NCBI RefSeq assembly: GCF_033366695.1 | Contig: NZ_JAOBTQ010000001.1 | Coordinates: 3,658,001-3,722,000 of the forward strand | Length of the DNA: 64,000 nucleotides | Direction: 5' to 3' | DNA from: Streptomyces sp. SCL15-4 | GTDB lineage: Bacteria > Actinomycetota > Actinomycetes > Streptomycetales > Streptomycetaceae | Part shown: piece after piece, positions 52,543-61,737 of the stretch | Numbering within the stretch: position 1 is the first letter of the stretch | How the letters are laid out: the number at the start of each line of letters is the position of its first letter | Notes under the pieces: generated by a model | Databases searched by the model: none | Seen by the model: only the letters and a program-made list of their open reading frames with translations | Told to the model about the DNA's origin: nothing | Made by a program: the position numbers and the translations under genes

Positions 52543-53067
52543 TCAGGCGAGCGGCAGCAGCATGACGATCTCGTCGCGGTCGTCGCCGGGCGCGACGCGG
52601 ATGGCGTCCGGGACCCGGCCGACCTCCTTGTAGCCGCAGGAGGCGTAGAACCGCTCCAGGCCGTGCCCGCCCCGGCAGGTCAGCCGGATCGCCTCGATGC
52701 CTTCGAGGCCGCGGGCCGCGTCCTCGGCGGCGGCGAGCAGGTCACGGCCGTGGCCGCGGCCCTGGTGACGGGGATGGACCATCACCGTGTACAGCCACAC
52801 CCAGTGGGTCATCAGCCGGTGGGTGTTGCGGGTGAGGAAAGCCGTCGCGGCCACCCGGCCGGCCTCGTCGCGGCCGACGAGCAGCCGGGTGCGGCCCTCG
52901 GCCATCTGCGCGAGGTGGCGCACCAGCTCGGGCCGTATCTCGTCGCGGGTCACCGGAGCGACGAAGCCGACGGAACCGCCCGCGTTCGAGACGTCCGTCC
53001 ACAGGTCGAGGATGCCGTCGCGGAGTGCCGGGGTGATGGCCGGATCGAGAGTGAAGGTAAGAGGCAC
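52543..53067 (-). CDS. GNAT N-acetyltransferase
   Basis: An acetyl-CoA-dependent N-acetyltransferase (174 aa). The GNAT core with the acetyl-CoA-binding motif VHPRHQGRGHGRDLLAAAED (Q/RxxGxG/A) is near residue 100, preceded by the beta strand WVWLYTVMV. The C-terminal RFYASCGYKEVGR motif B follows. The substrate is unknown. ATG 53067. It is downstream of no operon partner; the large gap upstream holds two hairpins. Confidence 0.88.
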   Translation of the reverse strand: MPLTFTLDPAITPALRDGILDLWTDVSNAGGSVGFVAPVTRDEIRPELVRHLAQMAEGRTRLLVGRDEAGRVAATAFLTRNTHRLMTHWVWLYTVMVHPRHQGRGHGRDLLAAAEDAARGLEGIEAIRLTCRGGHGLERFYASCGYKEVGRVPDAIRVAPGDDRDEIVMLLPLA

Positions 53068-53338
53068 ACAGGCAGTGTATCTATTACCTGCCGCCGGGTT
53101 CCGGTCACCCGAGGGCCCGGGCCGCCGCCTCCAGACCGGACCGGCATCCTCCTGGGCGTGGTCGAGAAGCTTCCCGGCCGGCCGGCGAAGGGCGTGCCCT
53201 GGCGGTCCTGCTGATCGCCGGGCCGCTCTCCCACGGGCGTCAGCCGGGCGCCGGCGCGTCCGGTGCCGAAGACGGTCCGGGTGGCCGGGAGGCGGAGGGG
53301 GCGGCCTCGGCAGGCCGCGGCGGCTCGGCGGAGGGCGG
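53068..53338. other. Intergenic region without gene
   Basis: About 270 GC-rich bases between the GNAT start and the mqnE terminators. The only open frames are Arg-rich and without a ribosome site, so I see no gene. It probably contains the GNAT promoter. Confidence 0.5.
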
Positions 53339-53371
53339 GGAACCCTTCGTCCCGGGGGGACGAAGGGTTCC
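53339..53371. terminator. Very strong hairpin downstream of mqnE
   Basis: GGAACCCTTCGTCCC and GGGACGAAGGGTTCC are perfectly complementary (15 pairs, three-base loop). It lies 52 bases beyond the mqnE stop and terminates its transcript. Confidence 0.8.
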
Positions 53372-53379
53372 GCCGGGTA

Positions 53380-53407
53380 CCCCTCGTCGGCCGCGGCCGG
53401 CGAGGGG
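53380..53407. terminator. Second hairpin between mqnE stop and main terminator
   Basis: CCCCTCG and CGAGGGG enclose a self-complementary GGCCGCGGCC, giving a compact GC-rich stem 16 bases from the mqnE stop. Together with the previous feature it forms a tandem terminator. Confidence 0.6.
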
Positions 53408-53423
53408 CGGGCGGGCCGGTGCG

Positions 53424-54587
53424 TCAGACCCGCATCGGCTGCGGCTCGTCGCGGCGGGACGGGTCGGGGCCGTCGTACTCCCGGATGATCTCGTAGCGCG
53501 TGTTGCGTTCCACGGGGCGGAAGCCGGCGTCGCGGATCAGTTCCAGGAGGTCTTCGCGGGTCAGCTTGTTCGGCGTGCCGTAGTTGTCCGCGTCGTGCGT
53601 GATCTTGTACTCGACGACCGAGCCGTCCATGTCGTCCGCGCCGTGCTGAAGGGCCAGCTGGGCGGTCTGCACGCCGTGCATCACCCAGAAGACCTTCACG
53701 TGCGGGACGTTGTCGAAGAGCAGACGGGACACGGCGAAGGTCTTCAGCGCCTCCGCGCCCGTCGCCATCGAGGTGCGCGCCTGGAGGGTGTTGCGTACCT
53801 TGCCGTCCTTCATGTCCACGAAGTCGTGCTGGTAGCGCAGCGGGATGAAGACCTGGAAGCCGTTCGTCTCGTCCTGGAGCTCACGGAGACGCAGCACGTG
53901 ATCGACGCGGTGCCTCGGCTCCTCGATGTGGCCGTACAGCATGGTGCACGGGGTCTTCAGACCCTTCTCGTGCGCCAGCCGGTGGATGCGGGACCAGTCC
54001 TCCCAGTGGGTGCGGTGGTCCACGATGTGCTGGCGGACCTCCCAGTCGAAGATCTCCGCGCCGCCGCCGGTCAGCGACTCCAGGCCCGCGTCGATCAGCT
54101 CGTCCAGGATCTCCGAGGCGGACAGCCCGCTGATCGTCTCGAAGTGGTGGATCTCGGTCGCCGTGAACGCCTTCAGCGAGACGTTCGGCAGGGCCTTCTT
54201 CAGCTCCCGCAGCGACCGCGGGTAGTACCGCCACGGCAGGTTCGGGTGCAGGCCGTTGACGATGTGCAGCTCGGTGAGGTTCTCCGACTCCATCGCCTTG
54301 GCGAGCTTGACGGCCTCCTCGATGCGCATCGTGTACGCGTCCTTCTCGCCCGGCTTGCGCTGGAACGAGCAGTACGCGCAGGACGCGGTGCACACGTTCG
54401 TCATGTTGAGATGACGGTTGACGTTGAAGTGGACCACGTCACCGTTCTTGCGGGTCCGCACCTCGTGCGCGAGGCCGCCGAGCCAGGCCAGGTCGTCCGA
54501 CGCGTACAGCGCGATGCCGTCCTCGCGGGTCAGCCGCTCACCGGAACGGACCTTCTCCTCCAGCTCGCGCTTGAGCCCGACGTCCAT
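53424..54587 (-). CDS. mqnE: Aminofutalosine synthase
   Basis: A radical SAM enzyme (387 aa) that joins 3-enolpyruvylbenzoate and AdoMet-derived adenosyl to make aminofutalosine. The cluster motif CTASCAYCSFQ (CX3CX2C) is at about residue 65 in HLNMTNVCTASCAYCSFQRK. The family blocks LHIVNGLHPNLPW and LLFDNVPHVKVFWVMHG follow. The ATG at 54587 gives family length. It is the last gene of the ubiD-mqnP-ubiX-asnC-mqnE run on this strand. Confidence 0.94.
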   Translation of the reverse strand: MDVGLKRELEEKVRSGERLTREDGIALYASDDLAWLGGLAHEVRTRKNGDVVHFNVNRHLNMTNVCTASCAYCSFQRKPGEKDAYTMRIEEAVKLAKAMESENLTELHIVNGLHPNLPWRYYPRSLRELKKALPNVSLKAFTATEIHHFETISGLSASEILDELIDAGLESLTGGGAEIFDWEVRQHIVDHRTHWEDWSRIHRLAHEKGLKTPCTMLYGHIEEPRHRVDHVLRLRELQDETNGFQVFIPLRYQHDFVDMKDGKVRNTLQARTSMATGAEALKTFAVSRLLFDNVPHVKVFWVMHGVQTAQLALQHGADDMDGSVVEYKITHDADNYGTPNKLTREDLLELIRDAGFRPVERNTRYEIIREYDGPDPSRRDEPQPMRV

Positions 54588-54625
54588 GGCAACACCTTTC
54601 TACGACAGCCCGACCAACGGTATCC

Positions 54626-55081
54626 CTACACCTCTTCGGGCAGCTCCCCGACCCGGTTCTCCCACTTCGTGGACAGCACGATCGTGGTACGGGTCCGGGA
54701 GACACCCTTGGTGCCGCTGAGCCGGCGGATGGTCCGCTCCAGGCCGTCCACGTCCGACGCCCGGACCTTGAGCATGTACGAGTCGTCGCCCGCGATGAAC
54801 CAGCAGTCCTCGATCTCCGGCAGGTCCCGCAGCCGCTGCGCCACGTCCTCGTGGTCGGCCGCGTCGGAGAGGGAGATGCCGATCAGGGCGGTGACACCGA
54901 GGCCGAGGGAGGCCGCGTTCACCGTGGCGCGGTAACCGGTGATGACGCCGGCCGCCTCCAGCCGGTTGATGCGGTCGGTGACGCTGGGGCCCGACAGGCC
55001 GACCAGGCGCCCCAGCTCCGCGTACGAGGCCCGGCCGTTCTCCCTCAGTGCCTGGATGAGCTGCCTGTCCACCGCGTCCAT
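54626..55081 (-). CDS. Lrp/AsnC-family regulator
   Basis: A feast-famine regulator (151 aa). The N-terminal HTH is MDAVDRQLIQALRENGRAS with the LVGLSGPSVTDRINRLE recognition region. The RAM ligand domain covers about residues 65-145 (PEIEDCWFIAGDDSYML). Position between ubiX and mqnE suggests it controls the menaquinone gene run, likely in response to an amino acid, though this is inference. The start at 55081 matches the family. Confidence 0.9.
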   Translation of the reverse strand: MDAVDRQLIQALRENGRASYAELGRLVGLSGPSVTDRINRLEAAGVITGYRATVNAASLGLGVTALIGISLSDAADHEDVAQRLRDLPEIEDCWFIAGDDSYMLKVRASDVDGLERTIRRLSGTKGVSRTRTTIVLSTKWENRVGELPEEV

Positions 55082-55133
55082 GCGATCGAAGCCTTCCGGT
55101 GAAAGTTCCTGAAGTGATGAGAGGTACGTACTG

Positions 55134-55820
55134 CTACTCGCCCCGCGAACCGTCCGCCTGGCCGCCGCCCAGCTCTCCTTGCCAGCGCCGGTACAGTCCG
55201 TGGGCGACGCCGGCCGCGTCCAGCACCCGGCCGGCGACGAAGTCCACCAGGTCCTGGATGTGGGTGGCACCCGCGTAGAAGGCGGGCGAGGCCGGGACGA
55301 CCGCGGCACCGGCGTCGTCCAGGGTGACCAGGTGACGCAGCGTCTGGCCGTTCAAGGGGGTCTCCCGCACGGCCACGACCAGCGGGCGGCGCTCCTTCAG
55401 CGTGACGCTCGCCGCGCGCTGGAGGAGGTCCTTGGACAGGCCGAGCGCCACACCGGCCACGCAGGCGGTGGAGGCGGGCACGACGAGCATGCCGCGGGCC
55501 GGGTACGAGCCGGAGGACGGGCCGGCCGCGAGGTCGCCCGCGCTCCAGTAGCGGACGCCGCTGACGTCCACGTCGAAGGTGCCGGGCTTGCCGTCGGCGC
55601 CGCGGGCCAGCCATTCCCGCAGGTCGTCCTGCCAGTGGGCGTCACGGAAGGGCAGGCCCGTCTCGTCCAGCAGCGTCAGCCGCGACGCCCGGCTGACCAC
55701 CAGGTCCACCGCTTCGCCAGCCGCCAGCAGCGCCCGCAGCACGGCCGCCGCGTACGGCGTCCCGGAAGCTCCGGACACCCCCACGATCCAAGGCACGCGC
55801 TGCGTTTCTCCTGCGTTCAC
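55134..55820 (-). CDS. ubiX: UbiX-type flavin prenyltransferase (menaquinone pathway)
   Basis: Makes the prenylated FMN cofactor of the partner UbiD-type decarboxylase (228 aa). The UbiX opening VGVSGASGTPYAAAVLRAL is near residue 12, and the later blocks LVVPASTACVAGVALGL, ERRPLVVAVRETPL and FYAGATHIQDLVDF are present. It lies between mqnP and the AsnC gene on the same strand. There is a 113-base gap to mqnP. Confidence 0.92.
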   Translation of the reverse strand: MNAGETQRVPWIVGVSGASGTPYAAAVLRALLAAGEAVDLVVSRASRLTLLDETGLPFRDAHWQDDLREWLARGADGKPGTFDVDVSGVRYWSAGDLAAGPSSGSYPARGMLVVPASTACVAGVALGLSKDLLQRAASVTLKERRPLVVAVRETPLNGQTLRHLVTLDDAGAAVVPASPAFYAGATHIQDLVDFVAGRVLDAAGVAHGLYRRWQGELGGGQADGSRGE

Positions 55821-55932
55821 ACCTTGAGCGTACCGGCGGACGCCAAGGGGTTCAGGACCGGTGGGGGTCTGGGGCGGCCGGGCGGACGCGGTGTGGCCGC
55901 CCGGCCGCGAAGCCGGCGGAGGACGGCGACGG

Positions 55933-56835
55933 CTAGACGGTGAGCCCTCGTACCAGGAGGTCCAGCAGGGCGCAGACGAACAAGGCGATACCGATGAATC
56001 CGTTGACGCTGAAGAACGCCCTGTTCAGACGGGTCAGGTCGTGCGGCCGGACGATCCTGTGCTCGTAGCAGAAGGCCGCCGCGACGATCACCAGGCCCAG
56101 CCAGAAGAACGCGCCGGCGCCGGTGGCGAGGGCGTACCAGACGAACAGGGCCGTGGTGACCGTGTGGCACGCGCGGGCGCCCCAGATCGCGGCCGGGATG
56201 CCGAAGCGCGCCGGGACCGACAGCACGCCGATCTCACGGTCGGTCTCCACGTCCTGGCAGGCGTAGATCAGGTCGAATCCGCCGATCCATATGCCCACGG
56301 CCAGGCCGAGGATCACCGCGTTCCACGACCACTCCCCGCTGATCGCCAGCCAGCCGCCGACCGGGCCCATGGCCTGGGCCAGGCCGAGGATGGCCTGCGG
56401 GAAGTTGGTGAACCGCTTGCCGTAGGGGTAGACCACCATCGGCACCACGGCCACCGGCGCGAGGGCCAGGCACAGCGGGTTGAGCAGGGCCGCCGCGCCG
56501 AGGAACACCGCCAGGGCGATCAGCGCGCCGGTCCACGCGTGCCGTACCGACATCGCGCCCGTCACCAGTTCCCGGTGCGCCGTGCGCGGGTTGCGGGCGT
56601 CGATCTCGCGGTCGATGATCCGGTTGACCGCCATCGCGAACGTGCGCAGGCCGACCATGCACACGGTGACCAGGAGCAGGCGGCCCCAGTGGATGTTCCT
56701 GTCCCATTCGTACATCGCCGTCAGCGAGGCGATGTAGGCGAAGGGGAGCGCGAAGACCGAGTGCTCGATCATCACCAGGCGGAGGAACGCCTTGGTCCGG
56801 CCCGGCTGGGCGATGGCAGCGGAAGCGCTGCTCAT
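55933..56835 (-). CDS. mqnP: Menaquinone biosynthesis prenyltransferase MqnP
   Basis: An integral-membrane UbiA-family prenyltransferase (300 aa, eight or nine helices) that attaches the polyprenyl tail to the futalosine-route naphthoate. The first Asp-rich motif is AVNRIIDREIDARNPRTAHR (about residue 65) and the second is QDVETDREIGVLSVP (about residue 195). ATG 56835 overlaps the ubiD stop (ATGA). Its tail substrate would come from the polyprenyl synthase at the left of the window. Confidence 0.92.
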   Translation of the reverse strand: MSSASAAIAQPGRTKAFLRLVMIEHSVFALPFAYIASLTAMYEWDRNIHWGRLLLVTVCMVGLRTFAMAVNRIIDREIDARNPRTAHRELVTGAMSVRHAWTGALIALAVFLGAAALLNPLCLALAPVAVVPMVVYPYGKRFTNFPQAILGLAQAMGPVGGWLAISGEWSWNAVILGLAVGIWIGGFDLIYACQDVETDREIGVLSVPARFGIPAAIWGARACHTVTTALFVWYALATGAGAFFWLGLVIVAAAFCYEHRIVRPHDLTRLNRAFFSVNGFIGIALFVCALLDLLVRGLTV

Positions 56836-58283
56836 AGTCCGTACTCCTTCCAGCGGCGGTCCACCAAGGCCGCCGTATCCGGGTCCGACAGGACCATGTC
56901 CGGCCACCCGCCGTCGCGGGTGTAGCCCTCCTCCGGCCACTTCCGCGTGGCGTCGATGCCCGCCTTGCCGCCCCAGAACTGCTGGTAGGAGGCGTGGTCG
57001 AGGTGATCGACGGGACCTTCGGCCACCGTGAGGTCGCGGGCGTAGTCGGTGTTGCCGAGGGCCCGCCAGGCGACCTCGTGCAGGTCGTGGACGTCGCAGT
57101 CGGCGTCCACGACCACGATCAGCTTGGTGAGGGACATCATGTGCGCCCCCCAGACGGCGTGCATCACCTTCTGCGCGTGCTTGGGGTACTTCTTGTCGAT
57201 CGAGACGATCGCGCAGTTGTGGAAGCCGCCGGCCTCGGGCAGGTGGTAGTCCACGATGTCCGGGATGATGATCTTGAGCAGGGGCAGGAAGAAACGTTCC
57301 GTGGCCCGGCCGAGAGGGCCGTCCTCCGTCGGAGGGCGGCCGACGACGATCGACTGGAGCAGCGGGCGCCTGCGCATCGTCACGCAGTCGATCTTCAGCG
57401 CCGGGAACGGCTCCTGCGGGGTGTAGAAGCCGGTGTGGTCGCCGAAGGGACCCTCGGGCAGCATCTCGCCGGGCTCCAGCCAGCCCTCCAGGACCACCTC
57501 GGCGTGGGCGGGCACCTGGAGCGGGACCGTCTTGCAGTCGGTCATCTCGATGCGCTTGCCCGCGATGAAGCCGGCGAAGAGGTACTCGTCGATGTCGCCG
57601 GGCAGAGGCGCGGTGGAGGCGTACGTCACGGCGGGCGGGCAGCCGAAGGCGATGGCCACCGGGAGGCGCTCGCCCCGGCGCGCGGCCACCTGGTAGTGGT
57701 TGCGGCTGTCCTTGTGGATCTGCCAGTGCATGCCGATCGTGCGCCGGTCGTGGCGCTGGAGGCGGTACAGGCCGAGGTTGCGGACGCCGGTCTCGGGGTC
57801 CTTGGTGTGGGTCAGGCCGAGGTTGAAGAAGGAGCCGCCGTCCTTCGGCCAGGTGAACAGCGCCGGGAGCCGGTCCAGGTCGACGTCGTCACCGCGCAGG
57901 ACGACCTCCTGCACGGGCGCCTCCTTGACCTTGCGCGGCGGGACGTGGGTCATCGCGCCCAGCTTCCCGAAGGCCTCGCGCACGCCGACGAAGCCGTGCG
58001 GCAGCTCGGGCCGCAGCAGGCCGCCGATCTTGTCGGAGATCTCGTCGTACGACTTCAGGCCCAGCGCCTTCAGCAGGCGGCGGTCGGTGCCGTACACGTT
58101 CATCGCGAGCGGCAGGTCGCAGCCGCGCACGTTCTCGAAGAGCAGCGCCGGACCGCCGGACTTCTGCACCCGGTCGACGATCTCCCCGACCTCCAGATAC
58201 GGGTCGACCTCGGCCTTGATGCGCTTGAGGTCGCCCTCGCGCTCCAGCGCCCGGAGCAGGGAGCGAAGATCGTCGTAAGCCAT
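56832..58283 (-). CDS. ubiD: UbiD-family decarboxylase of menaquinone synthesis
   Basis: A prenyl-FMN-dependent decarboxylase (483 aa) acting on the naphthoate intermediate of the futalosine route. UbiD features: LLFENVRGCDLPLAMNVYG, FNLGLTHTKDPETGVRNLG, GMHWQIHKDSRNHYQ, and the catalytic GPFGDHTGFYTPQEPFPAL stretch. ATG 58283 was chosen over an upstream frame for family length. The first gene of the run with mqnP, ubiX, asnC and mqnE. Confidence 0.93.
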   Translation of the reverse strand: MAYDDLRSLLRALEREGDLKRIKAEVDPYLEVGEIVDRVQKSGGPALLFENVRGCDLPLAMNVYGTDRRLLKALGLKSYDEISDKIGGLLRPELPHGFVGVREAFGKLGAMTHVPPRKVKEAPVQEVVLRGDDVDLDRLPALFTWPKDGGSFFNLGLTHTKDPETGVRNLGLYRLQRHDRRTIGMHWQIHKDSRNHYQVAARRGERLPVAIAFGCPPAVTYASTAPLPGDIDEYLFAGFIAGKRIEMTDCKTVPLQVPAHAEVVLEGWLEPGEMLPEGPFGDHTGFYTPQEPFPALKIDCVTMRRRPLLQSIVVGRPPTEDGPLGRATERFFLPLLKIIIPDIVDYHLPEAGGFHNCAIVSIDKKYPKHAQKVMHAVWGAHMMSLTKLIVVVDADCDVHDLHEVAWRALGNTDYARDLTVAEGPVDHLDHASYQQFWGGKAGIDATRKWPEEGYTRDGGWPDMVLSDPDTAALVDRRWKEYGL

Positions 58284-58428
58284 GTGCCCCAGTATCGCCG
58301 ACGTACCGCTTTGTCCCGGTGCCCACCCCCCGGTTCCGGCGGGGCCGGGCCGGCGCCGGCTCGGGCGGGCGCGGGCACGGTGGGCTTCGCCGCGGCGCGG
58401 CACGGACAGCGGCAGGCCGGTCACCGGG

Positions 58429-58833
58429 CTAGGGCCGCTCCCGCCCCTGCTGTGCGATCAGTCGCTCGAGCCGGTCCCGCCAGCGCTGTTCCGACTCCTC
58501 CTCGCCCTGGAACTCGTGCGTCAGGCGCAGCGCGCTGCCGTCCTCGTCCCGTTCCAGGTGGAACCGGACCCGGCCGCCGCCCTCCACCGTGTACTCCGCG
58601 ACCCGGTCCACGTCCCACGCGGTGACCTGCCCGCTGCCCAGCCCGCGCAGGGTGACCGCGCCGCCGAGCCGGGGTTCGAGCACCTCGGCCGGGGTCCACC
58701 AGGCGGCCAGCCCCTCGGGCGTGGACACCGCGGGCCAGACCTCCTCCATGCCCCGCGAGAGCCGCACGACGAAGTGCAGGATGTGCGTGTTCCCGTGGGT
58801 CTGGCTGGTGCCCTGTGCGATGGAACCGCTCAT
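58429..58833 (-). CDS. SRPBCC-domain protein (AHSA1-like)
   Basis: A 134-aa START-like/AHSA1-type protein, a fold that binds hydrophobic ligands. It shows STPEGLAAWWTPAEVLEP near residue 37 and the last helix EQRWRDRLERLIAQQGRER. No ligand can be predicted. It sits between the ubiD run and the cytochrome c genes on the same strand, with a strong hairpin upstream separating it from the cytochrome genes. Confidence 0.82.
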   Translation of the reverse strand: MSGSIAQGTSQTHGNTHILHFVVRLSRGMEEVWPAVSTPEGLAAWWTPAEVLEPRLGGAVTLRGLGSGQVTAWDVDRVAEYTVEGGGRVRFHLERDEDGSALRLTHEFQGEEESEQRWRDRLERLIAQQGRERP

Positions 58834-58885
58834 GTCTCCAGCCTGCCCCCGGCCCCGGGCCCGCGCACGCCTGTCCGTACGACGA

Positions 58886-58923
58886 AGGCCGGCCCCCGTG
58901 ACGCGTGTCGCGGGAGCCGGCCT
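58886..58923. terminator. Terminator hairpin after ccsB/resC
   Basis: AGGCCGGC and GCCGGCCT form an eight-pair outer stem with an inner CCCG/CGGG pairing, 20 bases beyond the ccsB stop. Confidence 0.65.
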
Positions 58924-58942
58924 CGTGCCGGACGGCGGGGGC

Positions 58943-60028
58943 TTACACGCCCGCGTAGGAGTGCTTGCCGGAGACGAAGATGTTGACGCCGTAGTAGTTG
59001 AACAGCCAGCAGCCGAACGCGATCAGCGCCAGGTAGGCGGCCTTGCGGCCCTTCCAGCCGGCCGTGGCCCGCGCGTGCAGGTAGCAGGCGTAGGCGACCC
59101 AGGTGATGAAGGACCAGGTCTCCTTCGGGTCCCAGTTCCAGTACCGGCCCCAGGCGTCGCCCGCCCAGATCGCGCCCGCGATGATCGTGAACGTCCACAG
59201 CGGGAAGACGGCCGCGTTGATCCGGTAGGCGAACTTGTCCAGGGACGCGGAGGCGGGCAGGCGCTCCAGGACCGAGGAGGCGAACCTGCCCGGCTTGCCG
59301 CCGGCCTGGAGCTTGTTCTCGTAGGAGTCCTTGAACAGGTACAGGATCGTGGCGACCGCGCCGACGTAGAACACCGCGCCGCAGAAGATCGCGGTGGAGA
59401 CGTGGATGTACAGCCAGTACGAGTGCAGGGCCGGCACCAGCTGGTCGCTGGCCGTGTACAGGACGGTGACCGCGAGGCCCAGGTCGAGCAGGACCGTGGT
59501 GATCAGGAACAGTCCGAGCCAGCGCACGTTCTTCTTCAGCGCCAGCAGCGCGAGGTATACGCCGACGGCGACCGTGGAGAAGGTGATGTTGAACTCGTAC
59601 ATGTTGCCCCACGGCGCCCGCTCCACGGAGGCCGCGCGGGCGACGACACCGGCCAGCTCCACCAGGAAGGCGAGCACGGTGAGCGAGATGGCGATCCGGC
59701 CGTACAGGTCGCCCTGCTCGTCGCCGCCGTGCGCGCCGGGCCCGTCCGGCACGTCCCGCGCGCCGGAGGCCGAGCGGACGACGACCTTGGGCCGCTCCAG
59801 CACGGCGGTGCCCCCGCCCTTGCGGACGGTGACGGCCGGGCCGCCGGCCGTCCGCGCGCCGCCTTCGGCGGTGAGCGCGGCGGCCGTCCGGGCGACCTTG
59901 CTGCGGCTGCCGAACAGCCACTCGGCGATGTAGGCGAAGAAGGCCAGGGTGTAGACGGCCATCGACGAGTAGATCAGCGTGTTGCTGACGCTCGCGAGAT
60001 GTTCGTTGGTCGCGGCGGCGAGAGTCAC
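58943..60028 (-). CDS. ccsB: Cytochrome c biogenesis protein CcsB/ResC
   Basis: A membrane component of System II cytochrome c maturation (361 aa, about eight helices). It forms with ResB the haem-exporting cytochrome c synthetase. The haem-handling tryptophan-rich motif is RYWNWDPKETWSFITW (WNWDPKETW, about residue 290), flanked by conserved His residues. Its start overlaps the resB stop by four bases. Confidence 0.93.
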   Translation of the reverse strand: MTLAAATNEHLASVSNTLIYSSMAVYTLAFFAYIAEWLFGSRSKVARTAAALTAEGGARTAGGPAVTVRKGGGTAVLERPKVVVRSASGARDVPDGPGAHGGDEQGDLYGRIAISLTVLAFLVELAGVVARAASVERAPWGNMYEFNITFSTVAVGVYLALLALKKNVRWLGLFLITTVLLDLGLAVTVLYTASDQLVPALHSYWLYIHVSTAIFCGAVFYVGAVATILYLFKDSYENKLQAGGKPGRFASSVLERLPASASLDKFAYRINAAVFPLWTFTIIAGAIWAGDAWGRYWNWDPKETWSFITWVAYACYLHARATAGWKGRKAAYLALIAFGCWLFNYYGVNIFVSGKHSYAGV

Positions 60029-61734
60029 TTCTCAGCCCCTTCGGCAGGTACGACGTGGCGGTCGGGTGTGGGTGCGGAATGGTCGTCGGGTCCGGGCGCG
60101 GCCGGCGCCCGGTCGTAGAGGTGTCCGGCCAGCTCGCCCAGTTCCTCGGGCACCTTCGCCGACTCGCTGCGGCCGAGCCCGGCCATCTCGACCACCGTGA
60201 CGCCGTCGGCGCCGCGCACCGCCCGCACCCACACGCGGCGGCGCTGGATGAACAGGGAACCGGCCAGGCCGAGGATCGCGACGAGGGCGCCGCCGAGCGC
60301 CCAGCCGCCGCCCGGCTCCTGCACGATCTCGAAGCCGGCCCACTCCTTGACGTCCTTCTCGAAGGTGACGGTGCCGGCGCCGCCGGGCAGCTTCATGGTC
60401 TCGCCGGGCTTGAGGTTGTCCCTCAGCTGCGCGCCCTTGGCGTCCTTGTAGTCCTTCATGTGGGTCTTGTCGAGCTGGTACACGCTCTGCGGCAGGCCCG
60501 AGTCGACGCCCAGGTCGCCGTGGTACGGCTCCAGGTTCAGCACCGGGTTGAGCAGCGCCGGGAAGGTCGAGGCGATCTCCATGCCGGCGCCGCCGTAGGT
60601 CGGCAGGAAGAAGGCCTTGATGCCGAGCTGCTCCTTCTTGCCCTTGGCGTCGCGGTAGCCGTCCATGACCTTGACGACGCCCTGGGAGGTGACGTTGCCG
60701 TCGAGCGGCAGCAGCGGCACGGCGTCGCGGTAGACCACCTTGCCCCGGCCGTCCCGGACGGTGATCACGGGTGCGTAGCCGTGGCTGACCAGGTAGACCT
60801 TGGAGTCGCCGATCTTCAGCGGCTCGTTGACCTTGACGGTGGTCGTGGTCTCCTTGCCGTACGCGCCCTCGCTGTAGCGGATCTTCGCCTGGAAGGTGCG
60901 CGGAGTGCCCCGGTTGGGGCCGGTCAGTTCGTACGTCCCCTTGAAGTCCTTCAGGCCGAAGCTGAACGGGACCAGGTCGTCGGGCTCGAAGAGGCTGCCG
61001 GACTTGAAGTCGTCGTACATCGGCAGCGCGTTGGAGAAGCCGTCGCCCTCCACCATCAGCTTGGTGCCGTCCGACTTGAACAGCTGGCCGGAGGCGAAGG
61101 CGATCAGCAGCACGATCAGGGCGATGTGGAAGGCCAGGTTGCCCAGCTCGCGCAGATAGCCCTTCTCGGCGGCGACGGCGTCACCGGCGGCGTGGGCCCG
61201 GAAGCGGCGCTTCTTCAGCAGGGCGAGCGCGGCCTCGCGGACCTGCTCGGGGTCCTCGGTGGTGGTCCAGGTGGTGTAGGCGGGCAGCCGGGACAGGCGC
61301 TTGGGGGCGCCCGGCGGCCGGCCGCGCAGCTGGCCGACGAACTGCCAGGTGCGCGGGATGATGCAGCCGATGAGGGAGACGAACAGCAGGATGTAGATCG
61401 CGGAGAACCACACCGAGCTGTAGACGTGGAACAGGCCCAGCTTGTCGTAGACCGGCGCCAGCGTCCGGTGCGCGGCGCGGAATTCCTCGACCTTGGCGGC
61501 GTCCGCGCCGGTCTGCGGGATCAGCGAGCCGGGGATCGCGCCCAGCGAGAGCAGCAGGAGCAGCAGCAGCGCGACCCGCATGGAGGTCAGCTGCCGCCAG
61601 AACCAGCGGGCCCAGCCGATGACACCGAGGCCGGGCAGGCTCACCGCCTCCTCCTGCGGGGCGGTGGACAGCCGGGAGCCGGCGGCGCCCAGCTCCTCCT
61701 GGTCCCGGCCGGTGTCGGTGTCGGTGTCGCTCAT
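60025..61734 (-). CDS. resB: Cytochrome c biogenesis protein ResB
   Basis: The large partner of ResC (569 aa). Four helices, three in the first 200 residues and one near the C-terminus (WALGGALVAILGLAGSLFI), border a large external domain of about 300 residues. The family opening WFWRQLTSMRVALLLLLLLS is present. It acts with ResC outside the membrane to attach haem to apocytochrome c. Confidence 0.92.
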   Translation of the reverse strand: MSDTDTDTGRDQEELGAAGSRLSTAPQEEAVSLPGLGVIGWARWFWRQLTSMRVALLLLLLLSLGAIPGSLIPQTGADAAKVEEFRAAHRTLAPVYDKLGLFHVYSSVWFSAIYILLFVSLIGCIIPRTWQFVGQLRGRPPGAPKRLSRLPAYTTWTTTEDPEQVREAALALLKKRRFRAHAAGDAVAAEKGYLRELGNLAFHIALIVLLIAFASGQLFKSDGTKLMVEGDGFSNALPMYDDFKSGSLFEPDDLVPFSFGLKDFKGTYELTGPNRGTPRTFQAKIRYSEGAYGKETTTTVKVNEPLKIGDSKVYLVSHGYAPVITVRDGRGKVVYRDAVPLLPLDGNVTSQGVVKVMDGYRDAKGKKEQLGIKAFFLPTYGGAGMEIASTFPALLNPVLNLEPYHGDLGVDSGLPQSVYQLDKTHMKDYKDAKGAQLRDNLKPGETMKLPGGAGTVTFEKDVKEWAGFEIVQEPGGGWALGGALVAILGLAGSLFIQRRRVWVRAVRGADGVTVVEMAGLGRSESAKVPEELGELAGHLYDRAPAAPGPDDHSAPTPDRHVVPAEGAEK

Positions 61735-61737
61735 CGG

